Positions 1 to 12,128 of a DNA stretch of 64,000 nt are shown piece after piece; position 1 is the stretch's first letter, and every line of letters starts with the position of its first letter. The stretch comes from Gelatoporia subvermispora B. Taxonomy: Eukaryota > Basidiomycota > Agaricomycetes > Polyporales > Gelatoporiaceae. The stretch lies in the NCBI GenBank assembly GCA_000320605.2, contig KB445811.1:365688-429687 (forward strand), in the 5' to 3' direction. The notes beneath the pieces were generated by a model that was not told where the DNA came from, did no database searches, and saw only the letters and a list, made by a program, of their open reading frames with translations. A program made the position numbers and the translations under genes.

Positions 1-3000
1 GCGTTCCGAGCGCGGACGGGCGCGACTACAACCGCTGATCCCGACGCTGGGCATGGCGGGGCAGCGTACGCGCGGTCGGTGCCGTCGGTGAACCCGATGC
101 CCAAGTCGTTCCTGCCCGACGCGGGGCTGGTGTTCGACATGCTGCTGAAGCGCGACAAGTTCGTGCCGCACCCCGGAGGCCTGTCGAGCCTGTTCTTCGC
201 GTTCGCAGACCTGGTGATCCATAGCTGCTTCAACACGCGGCCGACGGACTACACGATCAACGACTCGAGCAGCTACCTGGACCTGAGCCCGCTGTACGGG
301 AGCAGCCAGAAGCAGGTCGACAGCATCCGGGTGAAGGACGGGTTCGGGAAGATCTACAACGACACGTTCGCGGACGCGCGGCTGCTGATGATGCCGCCGT
401 CGGTGTGCTCGCTGCTGATCATCTTCGGCCGGAACCACAACTATGTCGCGCAGAAGATCTACGAGATCAACGAGAACGGGACGTATCGCGACCCGAAGAC
501 GCAGAGTGACGCGGAGAAGGCCGCGCAGGACGAGGAGATCTTCCAGCGCTCGCGCCTCGTCAACTCGGGGTACTTCATGAAAGTGATCCTCGGCGACTAC
601 GTCGGCGCGATCCTGGGCCTCGTACGCGACGGCTCCGCGTGGCGCCTGGACCCGCTCGCGACGATGCGCGAGCTCGACCACGAGTTCGCGCCGCAGGGCG
701 AGGGCAACGTGTGCTCGGTCGAGTTCAACTTGATGTACAGGTGGCACGCGTCGACGTCCCAGCCCGACGAGCACTGGACCCAAGCGGCGTTCAAGAGGAT
801 CTTCGGCGACAAGGACCCCGGAACCGTGAGTGTCTTCGTATTGCCAGGCACGGTACCGAAACGCGCTGTGACGGTATACCGATATGTTGATGTCGGGTTG
901 CTGATGTGCGGGACGTGTGCAGATCACCGTGGAAGACTTCAAAAATGGCGCGAAGGGCTACCTGCGCCCGACGGGGGCGCCCAACACATGGTCCATCTTC
1001 GCTGAGTGAGTAATCTCCTTGCTCTCTCGCTTGGGATGTTGACCGAACATGGAACAGTGCAACGAGGGATGCGAATGGCCGATACAGCGATGGTGCGTGT
1101 TGTTTGCTAGACAGTTGACAGCAGAACGCTGACACTCAATTGCTGTATGCAGCTGTGCTTGCGAAGTACCTTCAAGATGCAACTGCGTCCCCGGCGAGCG
1201 CGTTCAAGGCGCGCGGCACACCGGAGGTCCTGCGCGTGATCGAGATGATGGGTATCGAGCAAGCGCGAAGCTGGGGGACGTGCTCGGTGAGCACCTTCGC
1301 ATCATGGTTGCGCGATGATTGCTGATAGGCGTGCGTGCAGCTGAACGAGTTCAGGAAGTTCATGGGTCTGAAGCCGTACTCGACGTTCAGGGAGTGGAAC
1401 CCCGACCCGGAGATTGCTGTATGTGTCCAGTACGCGCGAAAATATGTGCAAAGTTGCTAATGGATGCGTGCAGAAAGCGGCAGAGGTGCTGTACCACGAT
1501 ATTGAGAATCTCGAGCTCCACGTGGGTCTGCAGGCAGAGGAGGCGAAGAAGCCCATGCCCGGTGCAGGCCTCTGCCCGGGCTACACCATCTCGCGTGCCA
1601 TTCTTGCAGATGCCGTGTGCCTCACCCGCGGGGACCGCTTCCTGACGGTAGACTTCACGCGTACGTCCCACTGCCTTAGTTGCCCACCTAGTCCTTGACG
1701 CACCTTCCCGTAGCGTTCAACCTCACGTCGTGGGGATACCAAGACTGCCAGCCAAACAAGAACGACGGCTCCTTCGGCGGCTTCCTCACGAAGCTGCTCT
1801 TCCGGCACCTGCCTGAGTACTACCCCGCGGGCTCCGCATGGGCGCACTTCCCGTTCATGGTCCCCGAGACAATGAAGAAGGACATCGCGAAGGGCATGGT
1901 GAACGACTACACGTGGACGCGCCCCGTCCCGAAGCGCCTCACGGTCGTGAGCCAGAAGCCTATCGTCGAGCTCGTGCTCGACAGCAGGGCGCACTTCGAG
2001 CCCGCGGCGGACCTGCGCGTGCTGCAGCTGACGAAGAGCGTGCGCCCCGCGCGCGATGCGGTGCGTCCCTATCTTGCATGCCTTCTTTAGTCGGAAACTG
2101 ACCGACGTGCTCCTTTTTTGTGCAGGTCGCGAGCGTGCTCTTGAAGGAGGACCGCGTGAAGAAGGCGGCGGACTTCTTCTACGCGACGGCAAAGGAGCTG
2201 ATCCAGGAGCGGTCGCTCGGCCACGCGAAGTCGCGCGTGCGGAGCATCGATGTCGTCCGGGATGTGATCAACCTCGTGCCCATGCAGTGGATCGCGGACC
2301 AAGTCGCCGGAATCTCGCTCAAGACGCCGCAGAATCCGCGCGGGGTGTTCACCCCGTGGGAGCTGTACAAGAAGTACTCAAACGTCGCCGAGTGAGCATA
2401 TTCTCTAGGATCTGGTGACGGCGGCGGCTAACCTGAGCAGCTTCGTGTATGTCAATGAGTCGCCGGTGAACGTGTTCACGCTCCAGCAGCAGGGCCAGAA
2501 GACAGCTGAGGAATTCGCGGACGTTGTGCAGGAGAACCTCAAGCAGACCGGCAGCATCGTACGTCCCCTTCTATCGTGCGCTCGATCCCCCGCTGACACG
2601 ACCAACCTAGTTCTCCGTGTCCCCAATCTACGCTTTGACGCACTTCTTCACCGCGTCGAACGACACGAGCCGCGACTTCCTGAGCGCGCTCCTGTCGGCG
2701 GGTCGCGGCCAGTCGCCCGCGGAGCTCGCAGCGGGCGTCTTCGCAGAGGTCGTTGCAACCGCTGCGCTCTGGTCCAAGGCGGTCGCGTCCATCGTGGACG
2801 GCTGTATCACCGGCGACAGGCGCGATCGCCTCGCAAAACTCGCGCGGGAGAATCCGCCCGACGCGGACGCGCAGATGCTGGTCATCATCCGCGAGGTTAT
2901 ATGTGCGTGCTCCATCCGTCTCCCTGCTCCCCGGGCTACGCTGACCATGGTTCGAAAATTGGCGGAGTGCAGTGGGCCGCCCGCCGGTGACGAAGGTGCA

Positions 3001-3561
3001 GCGCCGCGTCAAGTCGAAGCCCGTGCACAACGACCTGAATCACCTCGCCGTGGGAGATGAGGTCGTCGCTACATCGCTGGACGCCCAGGGCGAACCGACC
3101 GACGTCGCGAGCTTGGTGCTCCAGGCGGGCGAACATGGGTAAGTGTGTCGCGGCGCCACTACGCGGGCATGGCTCACGATTCGTCCATTCACAGCCTCCT
3201 GGCCCCGCAGTTCCTTGAAAAGGTACGGAATTGTATCTTGTACGGGCGACAACATGCTGATAGAGTTGTACAGACGGCGTGCGCAGTCGTGAAGGCAGTA
3301 TTTGCGCTCAACGGTATCTCGCGGGCGCAGAACGCGAACAGGGGACGCCTGAACCCGTACGTGCCTCGTTGTTTTCCAGGCTTGTTCTGGTGCTTATCCC
3401 GTTCCGTAGGGTTGTGGAAAACGTGAACGGAAGTCTGCAGTACGGTTATGTCAACCCCGCGGGCACGCTGACGCCTTTCCCGGTGACGATGCTCTTGCAG
3501 GTACGTGTCGACAGTTTCGGTCGCAGATTGCATGCTGACATCCTTGTAGTATTCCGCGTAA
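1..3561 (+). CDS. ppo: Psi-producing oxygenase / linoleate dioxygenase (Ppo), 5'-truncated
   Basis: Fatty-acid dioxygenase of the animal-haem-peroxidase fold fused to a P450-like domain; in fungi such enzymes make oxylipins (psi factors) from linoleate. The window begins inside the peroxidase half. About 914 residues are visible in 15 exons: 1-825, 923-1005, 1058-1092, 1153-1286, 1341-1418, 1474-1660, 1714-2060, 2126-2391, 2441-2558, 2611-2902, 2973-3138, 3195-3222, 3274-3356, 3410-3500, 3550-3561. The catalytic block YRWH (736-747), with the tyrosyl-radical Tyr and the proximal haem His, is intact. DFTPFNLTSWGY (split at 1660/1714) matches the conserved end of the dioxygenase part. The C-terminal P450-like part has the family's closing block (TLTPFPVTMLLQ), but its haem loop reads GEHGLLAPQF instead of GxHxCLG, so the thiolate Cys is missing. 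The first 70 bases change frame twice. Product is probably a hydroperoxide; regiospecificity cannot be read from sequence. Confidence 0.9.
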
Positions 3562-4096
3562 ATGACCGTTGAGGCGGGCGCCCGGGATGTACATATCTGC
3601 GAGGTCTGAGGTGCCTGTCTTCGTTATGGTTGTCAGGATGTACGAGTACCAGCACAAAGTAGAGGAGACTGCCTATAATTTAGTTAATGCCGCAATGTAC
3701 ATATGATCTTGTACGAGTCCACGCTAGCACGCCCCAAGCATTTGTTGTCAACCGAGAGAAGACAGCAACCGCGAGCAGTATGAGACAGCACCCGCGAAGA
3801 ATGCGGAGCGCCAGAAAAGCCGCACAGCCTTGGGCGTCGAATGGGCGCTGAAAGCGAGCGTGCACGTGCGAAGCTCCGTGAGGCGGCCTCCTCATCGTCC
3901 TCGGCAGCGAACACGACCACTTGTCGGCTGTCTCGCACCTCCCCAAGTCCTGGGCATCACGCACAAATTCTGTGCGCGTTTGGGCCCTATAGTTCTCTCA
4001 CCCGTCTCAGCTACTGGGTGGTAAAGAGCCTCAACTCACTTCGGTCCGCCAGCACGTCAGTGCGAACGTGCAGAAATTGCACGATTCGTCTACACC
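3562..4096. other. Intergenic region and SPF1 5' leader
   Basis: No supported gene. Open frames here are short or run into the SPF1 leader. The last part is presumably transcribed as the SPF1 5' UTR, because the SPF1 start codon is assembled across an intron beginning at 4099. Confidence 0.5.
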
Positions 4097-7000
4097 ATGT
4101 GAGCCGCCTCGCTGCTACGCTCTGTGGTATCACTGACGACACTCAGGGCATCGGTCAAGGTTGTGTCAAACGATATTGCGGCGGCGTCTCTGCACGTCGC
4201 CCTCCCGTGGTACACGCATCTCTACGCCGCGCCTTTTCTCTCGCTGTACCCCCTCCTCGCCTACGCATACTTCATCAAGTACGATGTCTGGATACAGAGC
4301 GAAGAATGGACTTTTCTCGCCGTTGTCACGCTCTGCAGCTCGCACGCGCTGAGCTTCTTGTTCACGAGATGGAGTGGTGGTGCCAGGGCCTGGATAACGA
4401 CGCGCAAGGTGAGTCTTCGCAGTTTATGGGTGGTCTTCTCTTCGTAGCTGAGCTGTGACTACACAGGCTCGCTCGGTTGAGGATGCAGATTGCATTCGCC
4501 TAGTGCCCGCCCCCACCGCGGTAAGGGCGAGATCGTCCCACTGTCGAAGCGGGTCCCGTCGGACCCTGTTTCGTACACGTTCAGCTACCAGCGTGATACG
4601 TACGTCCTCACCTCGACGTCTCCACTAACGTTCTCGCCGCTGCCATATCCATCCTCCACGCACCCGCCTCTCGGAGATTTCCGCACTTCGAATGGCTTGA
4701 CTGCCGTCGATGCGCCCAACCTGGAGACACTGTATGGCAAGAACGAGTTCCATATCCCGATCCCATCGTTTCGTGAACTCTTCAGTGAACACGCGACCGC
4801 GCCATTCTTCGTCTTCCAGATCTTCTGTGTGGCTTTGTGGTGCCTCGACGAGTACTGGTACTACAGTCTGTTCACATTATTCATGTTGGTCGTGTTCGAG
4901 TGCACGGTCGTCTGGCAGGTGAGTCCCGTCGAATCGTACCAGTGGATAATATCTTCATGCGTCGACTACAGCGCCTTCGTACCCTGACCGAATTCCGGAC
5001 TATGTCGGTCGCGCCGTACCCGATCCAGTGCAAGCGTGACAACAAGTGGGCAATTATCCAGACAGATGAACTACTTCCGGGAGATATCGTATCTATTGGT
5101 ACGCACTCAGAGGTTTCAATACAATTCAGGCGCTGACAGAATGAAATAGCCAGGCAGCAGAGCGAAACGACTGTCCCAGCTGACATTCTGCTCTTGAAGG
5201 GCAGTTGCATCGTCAACGAAGCAATGCTCTCGGGAGAATCGACTCCTCTTCTAAAGGAATCCATCTCCTTGCTGGAAGATAACGAGAAGCTGGATGTCGA
5301 CGGCGCGCACAAGAACGCTGTCCTGTTCAGCGGCACTAAGCTACTCCAAGCAACTGATGGCGGTACGTTCGATGTTTGTACATGTCATGCAGCTTGGACC
5401 CATTTGCGTATTAGGTGATACCCCGGACGGCGGCTGCCCCGGTGTCGTTTTGCGCACCGGCTTCGGTACCGCACAGGGTCAACTTGTCCGCACCATGATC
5501 TTCTCGACTGAGCGCGTGTCAGCAAACAACATGGAATCGTTCCTATTCATCGGCTTCCTGCTCATCTTCGCTATTGCAGCGAGTTGGTACGTTTGGGTGA
5601 AAGGTGAGTGCTGGACTTACCATATTGCGAGCGTGTTCTGAGATATGTGTCAGGCATTGAGCGCGGCTTGAAGAAATCGAAATTATTGTTGGACTGCGTC
5701 CTGATCATCACCAGTGTGGTGCCTCCCGAACTGCCGATGGAGCTGTCGCTAGCAGTAAATGCTTCCTTGGTTGCGTTGTCGAAGTTCGGTGCGTCCTATT
5801 GATCCATAAGACGAGAAGCACAGGTCAAATAACTTTGTTAGCCATTTTCTGCACGGAGCCTTTCCGGATTCCCTCCGCGGGCCGGGTAGACGTCTGCTGT
5901 TTCGACAAGACTGGTACTATAACCGCGGAAAATCTCGTTGTAGAAGGCGTCGTAGGTGTCGAGTACGTAGATCTTCGTCTTATCTCAGGTTACGGCTGAC
6001 CAACGTATACAGTCCCGCTGACCGCCGAAGACTGCTCGACGTGAAAGAGACAAGCAAGGAGACGACCTTGACACTGGCTGCAGCACACGCACTGGTCAGG
6101 CTCGACGACGGCACTATCGTTGGTGATCCCATGGAAAGGACCACGTTGGAAGCTCTGAATTGGCAGCTCTCGTCCGGTAAGCTGAAGTCTTGATGTCTGC
6201 GAAGTGCCCCAGTTGTATTGACATCGCGCAGGTGGCGTAATTTCGTCCATTAACTCCGACGCTCCTCACCGCACGCATTTGACGATCCGCAGGAGATATC
6301 AATTCTCTTCTGCCCTCAAGCGAATGTCCGCGGTCTGCAGCCTCCCGTCCGGCAGGCTTCTCGTCGCTGTCAAAGGCGCACCCGAGACGATCAAGACCAT
6401 GCTTACTGATGTACCTGAGTTCTACGACGACACATACAAGTGGTACACGAGGAGGGGCAGCCGTGTCCTCGCCTTGGCATGTAGGGAGATGGAGCATCTG
6501 TCGCAGGACAAGGTCGCTTTCTTTCTTTCTCTTTCTGGCACTCTTGATGTGACTGACGGTGGTGCTTGTTTAGGTCAATAAGCTGCCTCGTGATCAGGTG
6601 GAGAGGTCTCTTACGTTTGTCGGATTCTTGGTGTTCCACTGCCCGTTGAAAGCCGACGCTGTCGAGACGCTCAAGATGCTCGCGGATTCTTCTCACAGAG
6701 TATGTGTCGATGAATAATCCGAAGTATGCTTGCTGACCCTTAGCTAGTGTGTCATGATCACCGGAGACAATCCGCTGACAGCAGTGCATGTCGCGCGTGA
6801 CGTCGAGATCGTTGATCGTGAGGTTCTCATTCTCGATCTGAAGGAGAACGCGACCAGCGACTCCGGTGAGTGTTTTTACTATGCAGACTCCAGAATGGCC
6901 CATTCTTGAACTTTTGAAATTTAGACCTTACGTGGCGCACGGTAGAGGAGACAAAAGTAATTCCCGTCAACCCCGCCGAACCTCTAGATACCTCCCTTTT

Positions 7001-8613
7001 CCAGGAGTTTGACATCTGTGTCACGGGCGCTGCTTTGAAGCAGTACGACGGACGTCCGGGCTGGAACGATCTCATCGAGAATACCTGGGTCTATGCCCGC
7101 GTCTCGCCATCGCAGAAGGAGCAGATCTTGACGAGCCTGAAGACACTTGGATACACCACGCTCATGGCAGGTGACGGTACGAACGATGTTGGTGCGCTCA
7201 AACAAGCGCACATCGGTGTTGCTCTGCTAGACGGGACGCCGGAGGACCTCCAGAAGATTGCTGAGCATCAGCGTATCGAGCGTATCAAGAAGGTATATGA
7301 AAGTCAGCTGAAAATCTCTGCGCGCTTCAATCAGGCGCCCCCGCCGCCCCCGCCTGCGATTGCGCATATGTTCCCCGACGTCGTTGAGGCGCAGAAAAAG
7401 GCCGCGGCAGACTTGCAGAACGCGAGGAAGCGTAATCCCATGGAGAAGGTACGTCGTCTAGCGTTTCTCAGTTGTTTGGTGCTGTGGCGATTGAGCCTCC
7501 GTTGTCCCATAGTTCGATCTTGCATCCATTACCGATAAGTTGGCGGAGATGGAAGACGAGGAAGAGGTACCGAAGATCAAATTGGGTGACGCTTCGTGCG
7601 CTGCGCCTTTTACATCAAAGCTCTCCAACGTCTCAGCTAGTACGTCATCTTACAACCCATACCTTCGATTGCTCAATCCTTTGCGCAGTTACGCATATCA
7701 TCCGCCAAGGTCGCTGTACCTTGGTCGCCACTATCCAGATGTACAAGATTCTCGCGTTGAATTGCCTCATCACAGCATACAGTCTCAGCGTGCAATACCT
7801 CGATGGCATCAAGTTTGGTGATTACCAGGTGACAATTACCGGCATGCTCATGTCTGTCTGTTTCCTGTGTATCTCACGTGCGAAGGTACGTTTGTAGTAC
7901 CTGCACTCCGGAACCTCTATTCACTGTTGTCACCATAGCCTGTTGAGAAGCTGTCGAGGCAACGCCCTCTCGGAAATATCTTCAACTTCTACGTCCTCTT
8001 GTCGGTCCTACTACAATTCGCGCTACATATCGCATCCCTGGTCTATATCACACAGCTAACGCACAAGTTTGAAGAGTATGTTTGACGTAATTGTCCGTGA
8101 CTGGGGGCTAACTGCATACATGATGCCAGGCGGGGACCCATAGATCTAGACGCTAAATTCGAACCTAATCTGCTTAATACAGCGATTTACCTGCTAGGCC
8201 TTTCGCAACAGGTCTCTACTTTCGCGATCAACTTCCAAGGCCGACCCTTCCGCGAGGGCATCCGCGAAAACTCGGCGCTCTACTGGGGTCTTGTTGGCGC
8301 GAGTGCGGTGGCCTTCTCGGGCGCTACGGACTTCCTCCCAGAGCTCAACCGCTGGCTGCAGATTGTCGAGATGGAGAACGTCGTAAGTTCCGACGACTCT
8401 TATTGCTGCGTGTCCATCATTCAATCCTACTATTAGTTCAAGATCAGGTTGACGGCCACGATGGCGCTCGACTTCGTCGGGTGCTGGTTGATTGAGGTGG
8501 TGTGCAAGCACCTGTTCGCTGATTTGGAGCCTAAGGCAATGATCACGCGCGGCCGGGAAAGGAGGGATGCGAGAAGGACTACCCAGTCAGCGGACAAGCC
8601 GAAAGCTCAATGA
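4097..8613 (+). CDS. SPF1: P5A-type ATPase SPF1 (ER transmembrane-helix dislocase)
   Basis: ER-resident P-type ATPase that removes mistargeted membrane helices (yeast Spf1, human ATP13A1). Eighteen exons: 4097-4098, 4147-4408, 4467-4918, 4972-5098, 5150-5362, 5415-5603, 5654-5788, 5842-5962, 6013-6176, 6232-6512, 6574-6699, 6748-6865, 6925-7448, 7513-7639, 7689-7885, 7939-8075, 8130-8382, 8437-8613. Motifs: A-domain MLSGESTP; P5A-specific M4 motif PPELPMEL; phosphorylation site DKTGT (Asp codon at 5904); [11 protein letters not shown]; hinge [11 protein letters not shown]. Length is about 1200 residues, as in yeast. The ATG is split AT|G by the first intron, giving the context CACCATGG. The exons total 3605 nt, one base short of whole codons, and the frame slips at a run of five C (4510-4514) in exon 3. 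A 71-nt intron at 4521-4591 would also restore the frame but would remove conserved residues. Confidence 0.93.
4099..4146 (+). other. 48-nt intron splitting the SPF1 start codon
   Basis: The donor gtgagc follows CACCAT and the acceptor ctcag precedes GGCATC. Joining the exons makes CACCATGGCATCG, and reading continues as M-A-S-V-K-V-V. No other in-frame ATG lies between here and the conserved hydrophobic N-terminus; the second-exon frame is otherwise open only through a GTG. Confidence 0.75.
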
Positions 8614-9778
8614 GCATAGATCCGATAAAATGTTGTAACTCACTCCCCTTAATCTTTCATTCGCAGTGGTACGCCACACAGAGCAGGGTACTCTTTTGAT
8701 ATCGACCGCTTGAGGAATCCTGATTCGTATATTCAAGTTCCTGTCCGGTGCGGGCACTATTGGGGCACTCTTAATGTGGTGAATGACACCCTCAACTATC
8801 TCGCAATTGACCAGTTAGCTCCTGACGTTAAATTGGTTTATAACCATCGCATGTGAGATGGCATCCAGCCATCTCCCAAATCATCGTTGGTATCTGGGTA
8901 CCGAGCTCGCAGGTGATTGCGGTGAGTTGTCAGCATTACCATTCGCTCTGTAGTGGAATTTTTTCGGCTCACCCGTAGTGGGTAGGTAACTCTGTCACAC
9001 ATTGGCTGTCGCCAAGTATATCCTATGATGGACAGAAATGATAGTCTCAGCTTTTCGTTAGAGTGCCAGCACACCGGTCTGATCTTGGTCAGTCATAAAC
9101 CTTCCTTCTGACAAGTCCTTGCGATTTGGACAAGGAATCAATCTCAACAAGATTGTGTCTGTTGTTATGGTGAGTTCCCTCTGTACATTACTCCAAGTGG
9201 ACTCTGACCCTGATCGACGACTTGTACATGCTCCAATGCAGGTAGTCACTTCCTCAAGAAGCAATCACTCGCCACTGACAGAAATTCACATGTGTTGGTC
9301 TTAGTACCTGCCCGCGAGACGCTGATGCCATCTGTCAGCTGTTTATTCCATATAACAACTGAGCATGAGCATCTGTCCTAACGAGACGGTCAGATCTGTT
9401 CCTGAGACCCGTGTCTGATGTTGCTGTGATGTCCGCCTCTACCATGAGAGTCAAGATCGTCGTTTTCAGTCAAGTTTTGCCCATGGAGTGGCGCGAACAG
9501 CCATCGTTGACTAGGCCACTCCCTCACTTGTCCACCTGAGCGTAATCCAGGAAGGTACGACGAGTCGAATCGTGGGATCTTGACCCGCTCGCTGAGAGCC
9601 GGTGAGCCGGTAGTTATGCAGTGTCGCGATGGGCCACAAGTTCTTGGGCGCCCGGTTCAAGACCCAAAACGATGGTCGGCCAGATGGTAATACAGTACAC
9701 CGTTCTCCACCTACACTACGATCCAATTCGTGCCCGGGCACGGTCTTCATTTCATGCACTGCGCTGGTGCAGTTCGCA
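8614..9778. other. Intergenic region, no gene seen
   Basis: Lower GC than the flanking SPF1 gene, many stops in all frames and no recognisable protein or RNA. Confidence 0.5.
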
Positions 9779-11691
9779 ATGGGTACTACGTTAGCGAATA
9801 CTCTGGGAGCGTTCCTTATTGGTGCGCAAGACGGACTTGCCCTGTTCTATCCTTCATCTTACTCACTCGACCGACAGGGGTTATATTTCTTACTTTGTGA
9901 TATATTCGATATATGTGCAGCTGCACCTATCTAATATGGACTGAAGATCATACGGCGTTTTGGTCGTGCAGACCTATCTCTATACTCAAAACTGTAAATC
10001 AGACTCGAAGGGCTTGAAGTTCTCGGTGCGAAGTCGACTATGACTTATATTGAGCTAATTCATTTATCGATGGTCTAGATTGCTTTACTTTGGTCTGAAT
10101 GCTCTTCCAATATGAGATTGCAGCTAACCAACATATTACATAGGTTTCTGGCAACAATCCACGAAGTACTCGTCTGTCAGGGTATATGGTCGGAAGTCGT
10201 CGATCAATGGGGCAATACTCATGCTTTGGATGTTCTACCTTGGTCCGTCGTCTATCCTCCCTCTGACGTGTATCGGCATTGAAGTCAAAATTCTCTAGGA
10301 GTATAATAGTAAGCGAGATGTCAGGACAGCGTCTCTTTTTATTACTTAGCTAATTCTGCTGGGCAGGCGATAGTCCCGATCACTGTAATGAGTCGTTCCC
10401 CCGAAACTGCCCTAATGCTACTGACAGTTACACTCTAGTCGGTCATGGATATTGCCATCAGAAGGTAGTCATGTATATGGCGGATATGTTGGCACTCTGA
10501 CATTCGTTCTAGCATCTTTTCCTTCCGCATTTGGAAACGTGGGTTTCTACCTTTGCCTGTTGCGATGTCCTTCCAATGCTCGATGTGCTGTGTAGTTAGT
10601 GGAAAGAAGTGGCTCCTGCCTATCGTGATTGTGAGTGGTACTTTCGTCTCAAGCGTATTCGCAGCCTAACTATTGGTCCGTAGATACTGCTTTCCGTAGC
10701 TGAACTTGGTGAGTCCGTACGACTCAAAAACTTGTTTGATTCCTCGCAGTATGGTACCTGACACGCAATCCAGGGGTTTCTCTTGGTAGGTCTTGATATG
10801 TTCAGACCGATCTGAGACTGAAAAGCGACGTAGATTTTCTCATTTTTGAGTGCGGCTTCCCAAATTGGATGCATGGAGATGTTCTGACATCCACCGTTCG
10901 CGACAGTATGCTTCACTTAAGAACACATGACAATCCCATACGCAAATCCCGTGTATTATCATACTCTCCCATATCAATTGAGGGCTAACCTTGAATGATA
11001 GCCTAGCCTCTTCGTCGGAATGGGGCTCAGTGTCGTTGCGGACACCATAGTCGCTATCGCCCAAACCTTGTTGCTTTGGAGAAGTCGCAGTGGAATCCTG
11101 AGGTTTTGCATCGCCTAAGATTATCGAACTATAATCAGCTGACCACGCGTCCGTAGGCCTGACTCAGCATTACGGATTCTGATGATATACAGCGTCAGTA
11201 CCGGATGTCTATCGAGGTTTGCAACCTACCTACGATGTACTTCGCGAGGCTGATAACATACCTAGTGTTTTCCAGCTCGCGGCATTCATGACTGTGAGCG
11301 AATATCTGGCGTACAGCCTATCAGATGAATCTGAACATGTAACCCAGTGGATCACTATGACTGACAATAGAGTCTATCTGATATTCTTCTGTGCATTCCC
11401 AAGCCGTGAGTGATATGTCACCCAGTTCCCCCCGTGAAATCTGCTCAGCCCTGATTCGCTTCAGTTCTACTCAACGCTTTGGTGGCCACGTTGAACGGAA
11501 GACAGCATATACGGGCGATATTCGGTACAGGCGCACCTGATCCGACGACATATCGATCTCAACAATATGAATGGGCCGAGATCCACTGCTCCCCCCATCT
11601 CACGGTGATCATGCCCAACTACACTGTTGATAAGGCTTTGCTCAAGGATCTGCCACCATTGCCTGTTAAATTTAACTCCCAGCATGGATAA
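9779..11691 (+). CDS. DUF6534-family membrane protein, possibly decayed
   Basis: Recognised by three family blocks in order on this strand. The N-terminal exon encodes MGTTLANTLGAFLIG (from 9779), like the usual start of this agaricomycete family. A middle exon near 10145-10250 encodes TIHEVLVCQG followed by QWGNTHALDVLPW, matching the family pattern HQ.L..H..Y.Y.VT..GN..AL. The last exon, near 11467, encodes LNALVATLNGRQHIRA and runs to a stop at 11689. An aromatic exon TYLYTQNCKSDSKGLK lies near 9960-10010. Family members are roughly 300-400-residue multi-span proteins of unknown function. Several connecting exons could not be placed cleanly, so this is either a many-intron gene or a degenerating copy. 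Confidence 0.5.
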
Positions 11692-12128
11692 AATCTCGTG
11701 CAGTACCGTTGACGATGAAATACAGCTCATCGCGATCTAGTGATCATTTACAGAATTCGCTCGAATGACCACGCAGGCATACCACCATCATTGTGTAGAA
11801 TCCACCTGTAGTTCATATGAAATTGTTTGTAGTTGTATCTGACACAATGACGACCCTCAGTCCAGGTGACCACTCTCAGATGTAGAGCTTCTTCTAAGGC
11901 TTCCTGCGCAATACCGACAGACGATAGTCGACCTGATCTATCTACACAATCGATGGTGACATGATGAAATTGGTATCATCAGAATGGTGCACATGCAAGT
12001 GTCGCAATGGCCGTTAATTCTGATCGGCTGTAAATACAGCAGCGTATCCCCTTTCCATCATTGGCAATAACACAATTCTACGAAGTACATCCAAGGTCGG
12101 TCATGACAATGCCGTGTGTTTGCAGGCA
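11692..12128. other. Intergenic region between convergent genes
   Basis: Short region between the 3' ends of the DUF6534 copy (+) and the F-box gene (-). No gene seen. Confidence 0.5.

Noticed and set aside
2392..2440. Stop codon TGA inside the Ppo coding region at about 2392
   Set aside because: It lies in a 49-nt intron with a CTAAC branch-like site and a CAG acceptor; the spliced frame continues.
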